Source: Zobellella taiwanensis (GTDB taxonomy: Bacteria > Pseudomonadota > Gammaproteobacteria > Enterobacterales > Aeromonadaceae). Taken from it: a stretch of 64,000 nucleotides of DNA. The position numbers and the translations under genes are program-made. Of the stretch, positions 42,788-50,303 are shown one piece after another; the stretch's first letter is position 1, and each line of letters opens with the position of its first letter. Location: assembly GCF_003012795.1 (NCBI RefSeq), contig NZ_PXYH01000012.1, positions 1-64,000 of the forward strand, read 5' to 3'. Under the pieces are notes generated by a model that searched no databases, was not told the origin of the DNA, and saw nothing but the letters and a program-made list of their open reading frames with translations.

Positions 42788-42895
42788 GGGAGGGGGAGCC
42801 AGGCTCTAAGCCGACCGTTGGCGCCAGGGATGGCGCCGTCGAGCCCCCAGGGATGGGTTCACGGCGAGTCGGCGTGAGCCTGGCTCCCCCCTCCG
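42788..42895 (+). repeat. Dispersed structured repeat, copy C, between panC and panD
   Basis: Outer stem GGAGGGGGAGCCAGGCT (42789-42805) pairs with 42877-42894 with a single bulge. Inside are GCCGAC (42810-42815) with GTCGGC (42868-42873) and two hairpins: GGCGCC-AGGGAT-GGCGCC (42820-42837) and CCC-AGGGAT-GGG (42846-42857). It matches copies A and B (21502-21772) in order of parts, in loop sequence and in the flanking words GAGCCCCC and ACGGCGAG. It sits inside the pan operon, sense to panC and panD, so it is probably transcribed. Confidence 0.9.
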
Positions 42896-42952
42896 GGCAC
42901 TGTCGCAAAACCATAAGCCCTCAGGGCGGTAATTGACGGAGACAAGCTAAAC

Positions 42953-43339
42953 ATGGATATGCAACGCATCATGCTCAGGGGCAAGCTGCACCAGGCCCGG
43001 GTCACCCACGCCGAGCTCAACTACGAAGGCTCCTGCGCCATCGATCAGGATCTGCTGGACGCGGTCAATATCCGCGAGTACGAGCAGATCGACATCTACA
43101 ACATCGAGAACGGCGAGCGCTTCCACACCTACGCCATTTCCGGCGAGCGCGGCTCCAAGATGATCTCCCTGAACGGCGCCGCCGCCCGCAAGGCCGCGGT
43201 GGGCGATCGCATCATCATCTGCGCCTACGCGCCCATGACCGAGCAGCAGATCGCCGGCTACAAGCCCAGCCTGGTGTACCTGGATGCCCACAACAACATA
43301 GTGCGCACCAGCAAGGACATCCCCCTGCAGCTGGCCTGA
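42953..43339 (+). CDS. panD: Aspartate 1-decarboxylase proenzyme
   Basis: Makes beta-alanine from aspartate. 128 aa; self-cleavage at Gly-Ser in NYEGSCAID (G26/S27 here) gives the pyruvoyl cofactor. Other motifs: [14 protein letters not shown] and [12 protein letters not shown] 42953 has GGAG 11 nt upstream; ATG 42959 gives the E. coli length of 126. In E. coli panD is separated from panC by one gene; here only the repeat intervenes. Confidence 0.97.
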   Translation: MDMQRIMLRGKLHQARVTHAELNYEGSCAIDQDLLDAVNIREYEQIDIYNIENGERFHTYAISGERGSKMISLNGAAARKAAVGDRIIICAYAPMTEQQIAGYKPSLVYLDAHNNIVRTSKDIPLQLA

Positions 43340-43365
43340 TCGCGGGTTTTCCCTTTCAGTTCAAG

Positions 43366-43396
43366 ACAAAAGGCAGCCGATTGGCTGCCTTTTTCT
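43366..43396 (+). terminator. Rho-independent terminator after panD
   Basis: AGGCAGCC (43371-43378), GATT loop, GGCTGCCT (43383-43390), then TTTTC. Preceding ACAAA extends pairing with the T-run. Confidence 0.9.
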
Positions 43397-43487
43397 TCAA
43401 ACTGAAGCATCATGGTTCACGGTGAAAGGGATTGGGCTTCCTTTGCCCGACACCTGTGGTTATAACAAACGGCATTGGCAACCAGTG

Positions 43488-43512
43488 GAAAGGCAGCCAA
43501 CCGGCTGCTTTT
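43488..43512. terminator. Second hairpin, likely terminator of yadGH (bidirectional)
   Basis: GCAGCC (43493-43498), AACC loop, GGCTGC (43503-43508), flanked by AAA on the left and TTTT on the right, just past the yadH stop. Its core resembles the panD terminator 110 bp away, as if duplicated. Confidence 0.6.
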
Positions 43513-43516
43513 GGAC

Positions 43517-44290
43517 TCAGTGCCGCAATCCCCGTCCGGTCCGGATCAGGTACCAGGCCGCGCCGTAGAACAGGGCGATAAAGCCGAGGATGATGCCGTA
43601 GGCCAGGGTCAGAGGCACGTCGCTGATGCCGAGGAAGCCGTAGCGGAAGGCGTTCACCATGTACAGCACCGGGTTGGCCTGGGACAGCCCCTGCCAGAAG
43701 CCGGGCAGCAGCTCGATGGAGTAGAAAACCCCGCCCAGGTAGGTCAGCGGCGTCAGCACGAAGGTGGGGATAATGCTGATATCGTCAAAACTGCGGGCAA
43801 AAATCGCATTAAGCAGGCCCGCCAGGGAAAACAGCACTGCGGTCAGAAAGACGGTGAAGACAATGCTGAACAGGTGACTCACCTGCAAGTCCACGAAAAA
43901 CAGCGACACCAGGCTGACGATTAACCCCACCGCCAGTCCCCGCACCACGCCGCCGCCCACGTAGCCGGCGATGATCACATAGGTCGGCACCGGCGCTACC
44001 AGCAGCTCTTCCACGTTGCGCTGGAACTTGGCGCTGAAAAACGACGAGGCCACGTTGGAGTAGGAGTTGGTGATCACCGACATCATGATAAGGCCAGGCA
44101 CGATAAAGGCCATGTAGGAATAGCCGCCCATTTCGCCGATACGGCTGCCGATCAGGCTGCCGAAAATCACGAAATAGAGGGTCATGGTGATGGCGGGCGG
44201 CACCAGTGTCTGTACCCAGATACGGGTGAAACGCACTATTTCTTTGTGCAAGATGCTGCGAAAGGCGATGTAATACTGCCTGGCGTTCAT
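43517..44290 (-). CDS. yadH: ABC-2 type transporter permease YadH
   Basis: Inner-membrane protein of 257 aa with six helices, ABC-2/NodJ type, beginning MNARQYYIAFRSILHKEIVRFTRIW and carrying the family segment LYMVNAFRYGFLG near its end. With YadG it forms an exporter of unknown substrate. Its start overlaps the yadG stop by 4 nt (ATGA). Confidence 0.9.
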   Translation of the reverse strand: MNARQYYIAFRSILHKEIVRFTRIWVQTLVPPAITMTLYFVIFGSLIGSRIGEMGGYSYMAFIVPGLIMMSVITNSYSNVASSFFSAKFQRNVEELLVAPVPTYVIIAGYVGGGVVRGLAVGLIVSLVSLFFVDLQVSHLFSIVFTVFLTAVLFSLAGLLNAIFARSFDDISIIPTFVLTPLTYLGGVFYSIELLPGFWQGLSQANPVLYMVNAFRYGFLGISDVPLTLAYGIILGFIALFYGAAWYLIRTGRGLRH

Positions 44291-45207
44291 GCTTTCCTCC
44301 CCTGCTCCACCAGTGTCACGAACAATTCCTCCAGCCGGTTGGCCTTGTTGCGCATGCTCAGCACCCGGATGCCCTGCTCGTTGAGCTGGCCGAACACGCC
44401 GTTGAGCCCCTGCTCCTTCTTCACCTCCACCTCAAGGGTGTGATCGTCCAGCAGTTGCCAGTTGAAGCCGGACAGGAAGGGCTCCCGGCAGTCGGGAGCC
44501 AGATCCAGGATAAAGGTTTCCACGTTGAGCTTGCCGAGCAGCCCCTTCATGGTGGTGTTTTCCACCAGCCGGCCCTTGTCGATGATGCCGATATGGCGGC
44601 ACAGCATCTCCGCCTCTTCCAGATAGTGGGTAGTGAGGATGATGGTGATGCCCTCACCGTTGATTTCCTTGAGAAAATCCCACATGGCCCGGCGAATTTC
44701 GATATCCACCCCGGCGGTGGGCTCGTCCAGGATCAGCAGGCGGGGCTGGTGCATCAGGGCGCGGGCGATCATCAGCCGGCGCTTCATGCCGCCGGACAGG
44801 GTGCGCGCCGGCAGATCCCGCTTTTCCCACAGATCCAGCTGCTTGAGGTAACGCTCGGCCCGGATCAGGGCTTCCTTGCGCTCCACCCCGTACAGGCCGG
44901 CCTGATTGACCACAATCTGGCGCACTTTTTCAAACTGGTTGAAGTTGAACTCCTGGGGCACCAGGCCAATCTGGGACTTGGCCAGCTCCAGCTGGCTGTC
45001 GAGATCGTAACCGAACACCTTCACCTTGCCCCCGCTCTTGTTGACCAGGGAGGAAATGATGCCGATGGTGGTGGATTTTCCGGCCCCGTTGGGCCCGAGC
45101 AGGGCATAGAAGTCGCCCTGCTCCACGGTCAGATCGATGCCCCTGAGCGCCTCCACGCCGCCGGCGTAGGTTTTGCGCAGGCCCTCGATCTCCAGTGCTT
45201 TGGTCAT
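44287..45207 (-). CDS. yadG: ABC transporter ATP-binding protein YadG
   Basis: Exporter-type ATPase, 306 aa: Walker A LGPNGAGKST, Q-loop GLVPQEFNF, signature TLSGGMKRRLMIARAL, Walker B LLILDEPTAGVD, H-loop ILTTHYLEEAEML. The C-terminal 90 residues are the usual extension of the drug and polysaccharide export branch. The substrate is unknown. It lies downstream of hpt behind a terminator, so it probably has its own promoter in 45208-45228, though I cannot pick one. Confidence 0.92.
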   Translation of the reverse strand: MTKALEIEGLRKTYAGGVEALRGIDLTVEQGDFYALLGPNGAGKSTTIGIISSLVNKSGGKVKVFGYDLDSQLELAKSQIGLVPQEFNFNQFEKVRQIVVNQAGLYGVERKEALIRAERYLKQLDLWEKRDLPARTLSGGMKRRLMIARALMHQPRLLILDEPTAGVDIEIRRAMWDFLKEINGEGITIILTTHYLEEAEMLCRHIGIIDKGRLVENTTMKGLLGKLNVETFILDLAPDCREPFLSGFNWQLLDDHTLEVEVKKEQGLNGVFGQLNEQGIRVLSMRNKANRLEELFVTLVEQGRKA

Positions 45208-45221
45208 GCTTGGCTCCGGTT

Positions 45222-45256
45222 CAAAAACATATGCCTGGACAAGGACCAGGCATATG
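45222..45256 (-). terminator. Rho-independent terminator of hpt
   Basis: CATATGCCTGG (45228-45238) and CCAGGCATATG (45246-45256) form an 11-bp perfect stem with a 7-nt loop; on the minus strand it is followed by TTTTTG. Confidence 0.9.
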
Positions 45257-45293
45257 AGGGATTTCTTGTTATCGGGAAGTCGACTGCCGGGGA

Positions 45294-45824
45294 TTACTCC
45301 AGCGGCACCACCTTGCCGATATAGGGCAGGTTGCGGTAACGCTGGGCATAGTCGATGCCGTAGCCTACCACGAACTCGTCGGGGATGGTAAAGCCGACCC
45401 AGTCCACCGGCACCTGGGCCTCGCGCCGCTCGGGCTTGTCGAGCAGGGTGCAGATGCTGAGCGACGCCGGGGCGCGCAAGGACAGGATCTCCTTCACCTT
45501 GCTCAGGGTGTAGCCGGTATCGATGATGTCCTCGACGATCAGCACATGCTTGCCGTGGATCTCGTCGTCCAGATCTTTGAGGATACGCACATCCCGGTTA
45601 CTGTCCATGCTGTTGCCGTAGCTGGAGGCGGTCATAAAGTCGAGCCGCACCGGCAGCGCTATCCGGCGGCACAAATCGGCCATAAACACGCAGGAGCCGC
45701 GCAACAACCCGACCATCACCAGTTCGTCAACGCCCGCGAAGTGGGCGTTGATCTGCTCGCCCAGGGCCCGGATCCTGGCGTCCACCTCTTCGGTGCTGAT
45801 CAGGACATCCACTCGATGCTTCAT
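45294..45824 (-). CDS. hpt: Hypoxanthine phosphoribosyltransferase
   Basis: Purine salvage enzyme of 176 aa (E. coli Hpt 178) that makes IMP (and GMP less well) using PRPP. The PRPP loop is [26 protein letters not shown] and [11 protein letters not shown] are family segments. Start MKHRVDVL with GGAGCG upstream. A TAAAAT -10 box lies about 45 nt before it, so it may have its own promoter behind ubiX. Confidence 0.96.
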   Translation of the reverse strand: MKHRVDVLISTEEVDARIRALGEQINAHFAGVDELVMVGLLRGSCVFMADLCRRIALPVRLDFMTASSYGNSMDSNRDVRILKDLDDEIHGKHVLIVEDIIDTGYTLSKVKEILSLRAPASLSICTLLDKPERREAQVPVDWVGFTIPDEFVVGYGIDYAQRYRNLPYIGKVVPLE

Positions 45825-45879
45825 GTTTTCGCTCCGTTCGGGTCCAAAAACCCGGCTGTTGTTAAAGCGGTATTTTAGC

Positions 45880-45903
45880 GGAATTCGCAGAAATCTGCAT
45901 TCC
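45880..45903. other. Imperfect palindrome between ubiX and hpt
   Basis: GGAATTCGCAGA on one arm and TCTGCATTCC on the other form a near-palindrome directly after the ubiX stop and just upstream of a TAAAAT box of hpt. No T-run follows. It may be an operator or an mRNA hairpin. Confidence 0.35.
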
Positions 45904-45906
45904 GGG

Positions 45907-46539
45907 TCAGCTTTCTGGTCCGCCATAGCCCCAGCGTTGCACCAGGGCCTGATCCAGCCCCAGGTGATCCAGGATCCGCGCCACCATAAAGTCGACCAGA
46001 TCCGCGATGGATTGGGGCTGATGATAAAAACCCGGCGCCGCCGGCATGATGGTGACCCCCATGCGCGCCAGTTTCAGCAGATTCTCCAGATGGATCTCCG
46101 ACAAGGGCGACTCCCGGGGCACCAGGATCAACTGCCCCTTCTCCTTGATTACCACGTCGGCGGCCCGCTCGATGAGGTTGTCGGAAGCACCGCTGGCAAT
46201 GGCCGCTACCGTGCCCATGGAGCAGGGGCAAATCACCATGCGCTTGGGCGCCCCCGAGCCCGAGGCCACCGGCGAGAACCATTCCTCCTTGCCATAGGCC
46301 CGTATCTGACCGGGGTCGGCACCAAACCGCTCGGCCAGCCAGGCGGCCAGCGCTTCCGGCTTGCCCGGCCATTGCTCCCCCTGCTCGGTGGCCAGCACCA
46401 CCCGGGCGGCGCCGGACACCAGCAAATGCACCTGGATGCCGGCCTTGACCAGACACTGCAGCAAGGCAAGAGCATAGGGGGCACCGGACGCGCCACTTAG
46501 CGCCAGGGTGACCTGCCGCTCACGCGGATACTCAGCCAT
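45907..46539 (-). CDS. ubiX: Flavin prenyltransferase UbiX
   Basis: Makes prenylated FMN, the cofactor of the UbiD decarboxylase in ubiquinone synthesis. 210 aa with [18 protein letters not shown] at the FMN site, [42 protein letters not shown] and [11 protein letters not shown]. The start at 46539 overlaps the mpl stop by 8 nt, so it is translated together with mpl. Confidence 0.96.
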   Translation of the reverse strand: MAEYPRERQVTLALSGASGAPYALALLQCLVKAGIQVHLLVSGAARVVLATEQGEQWPGKPEALAAWLAERFGADPGQIRAYGKEEWFSPVASGSGAPKRMVICPCSMGTVAAIASGASDNLIERAADVVIKEKGQLILVPRESPLSEIHLENLLKLARMGVTIMPAAPGFYHQPQSIADLVDFMVARILDHLGLDQALVQRWGYGGPES

Positions 46540-47890
46540 GAGCCGCCTCCAGCGCCGCCAGCAGCTTGCCGTGAATACCGCCAAAGCCACCGTTGCTCAT
46601 AACCAGAATTTCGTCACCGGCCTTCGCCTCGCTCACCAGGGCGGCAATCAGACTGTCAAGCTCGTCAAAGACCCGGCCTTGTGGGCAGCTCGCAGCCACG
46701 GCCTTAAGGTCCCACTCCAGCCCCGGCGGCTGAAACAGATAAGAGGCATTGGCCTGTTGCAGGGAATCGGCCAGTTCCTGTTGATGCACCCCCATCTTCA
46801 TGGTGTTGGAGCGGGGCTCCAGCACCGCCAGCACGCGGCGGCCTTCACTCCGGGCACACAGGCCGGCCAGGGTGGTGGCGATGGCGGTGGGATGGTGGGC
46901 GAAATCGTCCCATACCCGGATGCCGGCCACCTCGCCCTTTTGTTCCATGCGCCGTTTGGGCGGCACGAAGCGGCACAGGGCGGCGATGCCGTCGGCCACC
47001 GGCACCCCGGCATGGCGGGCGGCGGCCAGGGCCATCAGGCCGTTGTGCACGTTATGATGGCCCATGCAGGGCCAGCTCACCTCGCCCACCGGCCGGCCCT
47101 CGAGCAGCACGGTAAACCGGCTACCGTCGGCGACCAGGGGCTCGGCCTGCCAGAGGCCGTCGTCGCCCACGTATTCCAGTTCGCTCCAGCAGCCCATGTC
47201 CTTGACGGCTTCCAGCACCGGGGTACGGGTCGGCAGCAGGATGCGGCCATGGCCGGGCACCATCCGCAACAAGTGGTGGAACTGCCGCTGGATCGCCGCC
47301 AGATCGGGGAAGATGTCCGCGTGATCAAACTCCAGGTTGTTGAGGATCAGGGTGCTGGGCCGGTAGTGCACGAACTTGGAGCGCTTGTCGAAGAAAGCGC
47401 TGTCGTACTCGTCCGCCTCGATCACGAAAAAGGGCGCCTCGCCCAGGCGGGCGGAGACCTCAAAATTGCCGGGCACGCCGCCGATCAGAAAGCCGGGCTT
47501 GAGGCCGCAATCCTCCAGGATCCAGGCCAGCATGCCGGAAGTGGTGGTCTTGCCGTGGGTACCGGCCACCGCCAGCACCCAGCGGTGTTGCAGCACGTGC
47601 TCCAGCAGCCACTGGGGACCGGAGGTATAGGGGATGCGCCGGTTCAGCACGGCTTCCACGCAGGGGTTGCCCCGGCTCATGGCGTTGCCGATCACCACCA
47701 GATCGGGAGCCGGCTCCAGCTGGGCTGGATCATAGCCTTCGATCAGCGCTATGCCCTGCTGCTCGAGCTGGGTGCTCATGGGTGGATAGACGTTGGCATC
47801 GCTGCCGGTCACCTGGTAGCCGAGCTGGCGGGCCAGCACCGCCAGCCCGCCCATGAAAGTGCCGCAAATACCGAGAATATGAATATGCAT
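46532..47890 (-). CDS. mpl: UDP-N-acetylmuramate tripeptide ligase Mpl (murein recycling)
   Basis: Ligase of 452 aa (E. coli 457) that joins recycled L-Ala-gamma-D-Glu-meso-DAP to UDP-MurNAc. Mur-ligase motifs: N-terminal [17 protein letters not shown] loop [43 protein letters not shown], and the C-terminal [11 protein letters not shown] with [12 protein letters not shown] start at MHIHILGI (47890), since the longer open frame runs into the ppa region. It heads an mpl-ubiX-hpt series. Confidence 0.96.
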   Translation of the reverse strand: MHIHILGICGTFMGGLAVLARQLGYQVTGSDANVYPPMSTQLEQQGIALIEGYDPAQLEPAPDLVVIGNAMSRGNPCVEAVLNRRIPYTSGPQWLLEHVLQHRWVLAVAGTHGKTTTSGMLAWILEDCGLKPGFLIGGVPGNFEVSARLGEAPFFVIEADEYDSAFFDKRSKFVHYRPSTLILNNLEFDHADIFPDLAAIQRQFHHLLRMVPGHGRILLPTRTPVLEAVKDMGCWSELEYVGDDGLWQAEPLVADGSRFTVLLEGRPVGEVSWPCMGHHNVHNGLMALAAARHAGVPVADGIAALCRFVPPKRRMEQKGEVAGIRVWDDFAHHPTAIATTLAGLCARSEGRRVLAVLEPRSNTMKMGVHQQELADSLQQANASYLFQPPGLEWDLKAVAASCPQGRVFDELDSLIAALVSEAKAGDEILVMSNGGFGGIHGKLLAALEAAHG

Positions 47891-47954
47891 AACCTGCCCC
47901 TGGCTGCTGTGAAGGCCGCATTCTAACAATCCGCGGCGGCTTTGGGCACTTGTA

Positions 47955-47982
47955 TGGTGATCCCTGCGACAGCGGTTATAAT
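47955..47982 (+). promoter_or_regulatory. Candidate ppa promoter
   Basis: A perfect TATAAT (47977-47982) with a weak -35 TGGTGA (47955-47960, 16-bp spacer), about 100 nt before ppa. Confidence 0.5.
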
Positions 47983-48085
47983 GTTGTCCCCGACCCGCCC
48001 TTACCCCTTGGTATAACAGATACCCGGGAGCAAGGGTGGTAAACTCGAGTCGCAACTCCGTTACTGACCATATAAAGGAAACGTC

Positions 48086-48616
48086 ATGAGCCTGAACCAG
48101 GTACCGGCCGGAAAGAGCCTGCCCGAAGATATCTATGTAGTCATTGAGATCCCGCAGAACGCCGATCCCATCAAGTACGAGATCGACAAGGACACCGGCG
48201 CCGTGTTCGTGGATCGCTTCATGGCCACCCCCATGTTCTACCCCTGCAACTACGGCTACGTGAACCAGACCCTGTCCCTGGACGGCGACCCGGTGGACGT
48301 GCTGGTACCCACCCCGCATCCGCTGGTGCCCGGCGCGGTGATCCGCTGCCGCCCGGTGGGCGTGCTGAAGATGACCGATGAATCCGGTGAAGACGCCAAG
48401 ATCGTGGCCGTGCCCCACAGCAAGCTGACCAAGGAATACGACCATATCCAGGACGTGAACGACCTGCCCGAGCTGCTCAAGGCCCAGATCAAGCACTTCT
48501 TCGAGCGCTACAAGGAGCTGGAAGCGGGCAAGTGGGTGAAAGTGGAGGGATGGGAAGACAAAGCCGCCGCCGAAGCCGAGATCCTGGCCTCCGCCGAGCG
48601 TTACAGCAAAGCCTGA
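48086..48616 (+). CDS. ppa: Inorganic pyrophosphatase
   Basis: Soluble family I pyrophosphatase, 176 aa like E. coli Ppa, pulling biosynthetic reactions forward by removing PPi. Active-site segments: [27 protein letters not shown], the signature DGDPVDVLV, and DEKGEDAKI-like [19 protein letters not shown] lies 8 nt before the ATG. Confidence 0.98.
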   Translation: MSLNQVPAGKSLPEDIYVVIEIPQNADPIKYEIDKDTGAVFVDRFMATPMFYPCNYGYVNQTLSLDGDPVDVLVPTPHPLVPGAVIRCRPVGVLKMTDESGEDAKIVAVPHSKLTKEYDHIQDVNDLPELLKAQIKHFFERYKELEAGKWVKVEGWEDKAAAEAEILASAERYSKA

Positions 48617-48640
48617 TCGCCTCCGGCCTCCGGATTCCAA

Positions 48641-48665
48641 AAGAGCACTGCGGTGCTCTTTTTTT
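48641..48665 (+). terminator. Rho-independent terminator of ppa
   Basis: AAGAGCAC (48641-48648), TGCG loop, GTGCTCTT (48653-48660) and a T-run. Confidence 0.93.
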
Positions 48666-48677
48666 ATGTGTAAGGGT

Positions 48678-48720
48678 TTGACAAAAAATTAACACTCCCT
48701 AGGCTGAGAGGTCAGACCTC
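48678..48720 (+). promoter_or_regulatory. ytfJ promoter with palindromic operator candidate
   Basis: A consensus TTGACA (48678-48683), 16-bp spacer, TAGGCT (48700-48705). The perfect 13-bp palindrome GAGGTCAGACCTC (48708-48720) covers the expected transcription start, a position where a bound protein would block initiation. I do not recognise the binding protein. Confidence 0.65.
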
Positions 48721-48741
48721 AAACCACAAGGAGAGTAACCG

Positions 48742-49287
48742 ATGAAAACATGGATGCTGCTGGCCTGCCTGCCCTTTATGGCCTCGGCCCACAACCTGCA
48801 GCTCGAGCAGCCTTTGCCTCCGGTCAGCGTCGGCGACCGGGGCGAACTGGTGCTAGAGCAGGATCGCCTCACCACCCGCAGTTGGGGCGTGGATACCCTG
48901 CCGGGCAAGGTACGGATACTCCAGCATATCGCCGGGCGCGGCAGCGCCAAGGCGCTGAATGCGCCGCTGATCGAGGCGATCAAGGCCGCCGGACTGCCCC
49001 GGGATCGTTACCAGACGGTGACCATCATCAACCTGGACGACGCCGTCTTCGGCACCTCCGCCTTAGTGCGCAGCAGCGCCGAAAGCAGTAAACGGGAATA
49101 TCCCTGGTCGTCGATCGTGCTGGATGAACAGGGCCGGGTGGCTCAGAGCTGGCAACTGAGGTCCAATGGCTCCGCCATAGTGGCGCTCGACCGTCAGGGC
49201 CGGGTAATGTTCGTCAAGGAAGGGGCGCTGGATACTGCGGAAATCAGGGACCTGATGCAACGGCTCAGGACGGCGCTGAACAACTGA
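48742..49287 (+). CDS. ytfJ: YtfJ family periplasmic protein
   Basis: Protein of 181 aa with a signal peptide (MKTWMLLACLPFMASA, then HNLQ). The rest resembles a thioredoxin-like fold: LPGKVRILQHIAGRGSAK, TVTIINLDDAVFGTSALV, PWSSIVLDEQGRV, ALDRQGRVMFVKEGAL. There is no CxxC active site, so no thiol redox role is implied. Function unknown. It lies after ppa, as in relatives, but has its own promoter. Confidence 0.88.
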   Translation: MKTWMLLACLPFMASAHNLQLEQPLPPVSVGDRGELVLEQDRLTTRSWGVDTLPGKVRILQHIAGRGSAKALNAPLIEAIKAAGLPRDRYQTVTIINLDDAVFGTSALVRSSAESSKREYPWSSIVLDEQGRVAQSWQLRSNGSAIVALDRQGRVMFVKEGALDTAEIRDLMQRLRTALNN

Positions 49288-49292
49288 CAGAC

Positions 49293-49318
49293 AAGGCCCT
49301 CGACGGGCCTTATCTTTT
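49293..49318 (+). terminator. Terminator of ytfJ
   Basis: AAGGCCC (49293-49299), 5-nt loop, GGGCCTT (49305-49311), then ATCTTTT. Confidence 0.75.
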
Positions 49319-49326
49319 GTGACCGG

Positions 49327-49416
49327 TTACTCTATCATGGTGGCCAGGATCCCGAGGCTTGAGACATAGCCGACAAACAGAAGCAACCAGGTCATCCTGG
49401 ACCTACCTTTCTGCAT
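49327..49416 (-). CDS. Small single-span membrane protein, 29 aa
   Basis: A minus-strand frame of 29 codons begins ATG (49416), ends TAA (49329-49327), and is preceded by AAGGAG (49428-49423) at 6-nt spacing. The product has a basic start (MQKGRSR), one hydrophobic span (MTWLLLFVGYV then SSLGILATMI) and a final Glu, the layout of small inner-membrane proteins with the N-terminus inside. A promoter lies just upstream (49446-49475), giving a leader of about 20 nt. I do not recognise the family. Its only neighbours are the ytfJ terminator and the divergent TIGR03899 gene. Confidence 0.65.
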   Translation of the reverse strand: MQKGRSRMTWLLLFVGYVSSLGILATMIE

Positions 49417-49445
49417 CCGGTGCTCCTTTTAAAACTTGCAGCCGA

Positions 49446-49475
49446 ATTTTAACATGGCGAAAACATCGTTAACAA
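49446..49475 (-). promoter_or_regulatory. Promoter of the 29-codon membrane protein gene
   Basis: On the minus strand, TTGTTA (49475-49470), 18-bp spacer, TAAAAT (49451-49446), 29 bp before the small gene's ATG. The AT-rich sequence stands out from its surroundings. Confidence 0.6.
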
Positions 49476-49490
49476 CCAAAGCCGACACCG

Positions 49491-50303
49491 ATGGCCCAGA
49501 AATCCCTGTCAGTGGATCACAAAATCAGAAACAGCAGGACACTGCTGTTACAACTGGCCGAGCAACGCGGCCTGGCCGGGCTGCTGCATGGTGACTCGCC
49601 CCAGAGTTTCGGCACCCGCTATGAAGTGCGCCGGCAGCTGGAAGCCGCTGCCCGGCAAAAGAACCTAGAAACCATCGTCAGCCTGGCCAGTCAGCAGTGC
49701 GGCACCGACGTTGGCAGCGAGCCGGATCCGGACTGGCTGAGCCATTTCCTGGCGTTGGCAGAAAATATCCGCCATCCGGCCATGCAGCAGTTCTGGGCCA
49801 GCATTCTCAGCCAGGAAATCAGCCGGCCGGGGCGCTGCTCGGTGCAGGCGCTCAACTGTCTCACCCAGATGACCCAAAAAGATGCCCTGCTGCTGCAAAA
49901 GGCCAGCGCGCTCGGCTGCCATTTCGGCGACGATAACCTGAGGCTCATTTTCGGTTACCGGCAAAAAGCGCTGCTGCAGGGGCTGCGCCAGCAAAAAATC
50001 AACCTGGGGAAATACCGGTTGCCCTATGCCGGCCTGATGCAGTTGTTTGAGCTTGGTCTGCTGCATCAGACCGAGCTGGAATCGGGGGAACTGACGACAC
50101 TGCCGCCCTTGAAGCTGGTACTGGGCCAGCACCGTCTGTTGCTGGACCCCTACCGCAAGGGGGTCCGGCTGCTGTATTACCGCTTCACCGCTACCGGCAA
50201 CGAGCTTGCCGCCCTGATGACGGAACCGGCGCCGGCCGACTATCTCAGGGAGCTGGCCGATTTACTGTCTCCCCTGGGCCGGCTGGAGCAGACAGCCGGC
50301 TAG
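49491..50303 (+). CDS. TIGR03899 family protein
   Basis: Protein of 270 aa of unknown function, soluble by composition, mostly helical. The middle (PDPDWLSHFLALAENIRHPAMQQFWASILSQEISRPGRCS) resembles DUF2806-type proteins, and the C-terminal half carries LRLIFGYRQKALLQGL and YYRFTATGNELAALM. Relatives are found in vibrios, Shewanella and Aeromonas. There is no good ribosome binding site before the ATG at 49491. Its last 4 nt overlap the convergent cysG end. Confidence 0.75.
   Translation: MAQKSLSVDHKIRNSRTLLLQLAEQRGLAGLLHGDSPQSFGTRYEVRRQLEAAARQKNLETIVSLASQQCGTDVGSEPDPDWLSHFLALAENIRHPAMQQFWASILSQEISRPGRCSVQALNCLTQMTQKDALLLQKASALGCHFGDDNLRLIFGYRQKALLQGLRQQKINLGKYRLPYAGLMQLFELGLLHQTELESGELTTLPPLKLVLGQHRLLLDPYRKGVRLLYYRFTATGNELAALMTEPAPADYLRELADLLSPLGRLEQTAG

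Noticed and set aside
47891-48640. N-terminal extension of the mpl frame across the ppa region
   Set aside because: Mpl homology begins at MHIHILGI (47890); the extension lies antisense to ppa.
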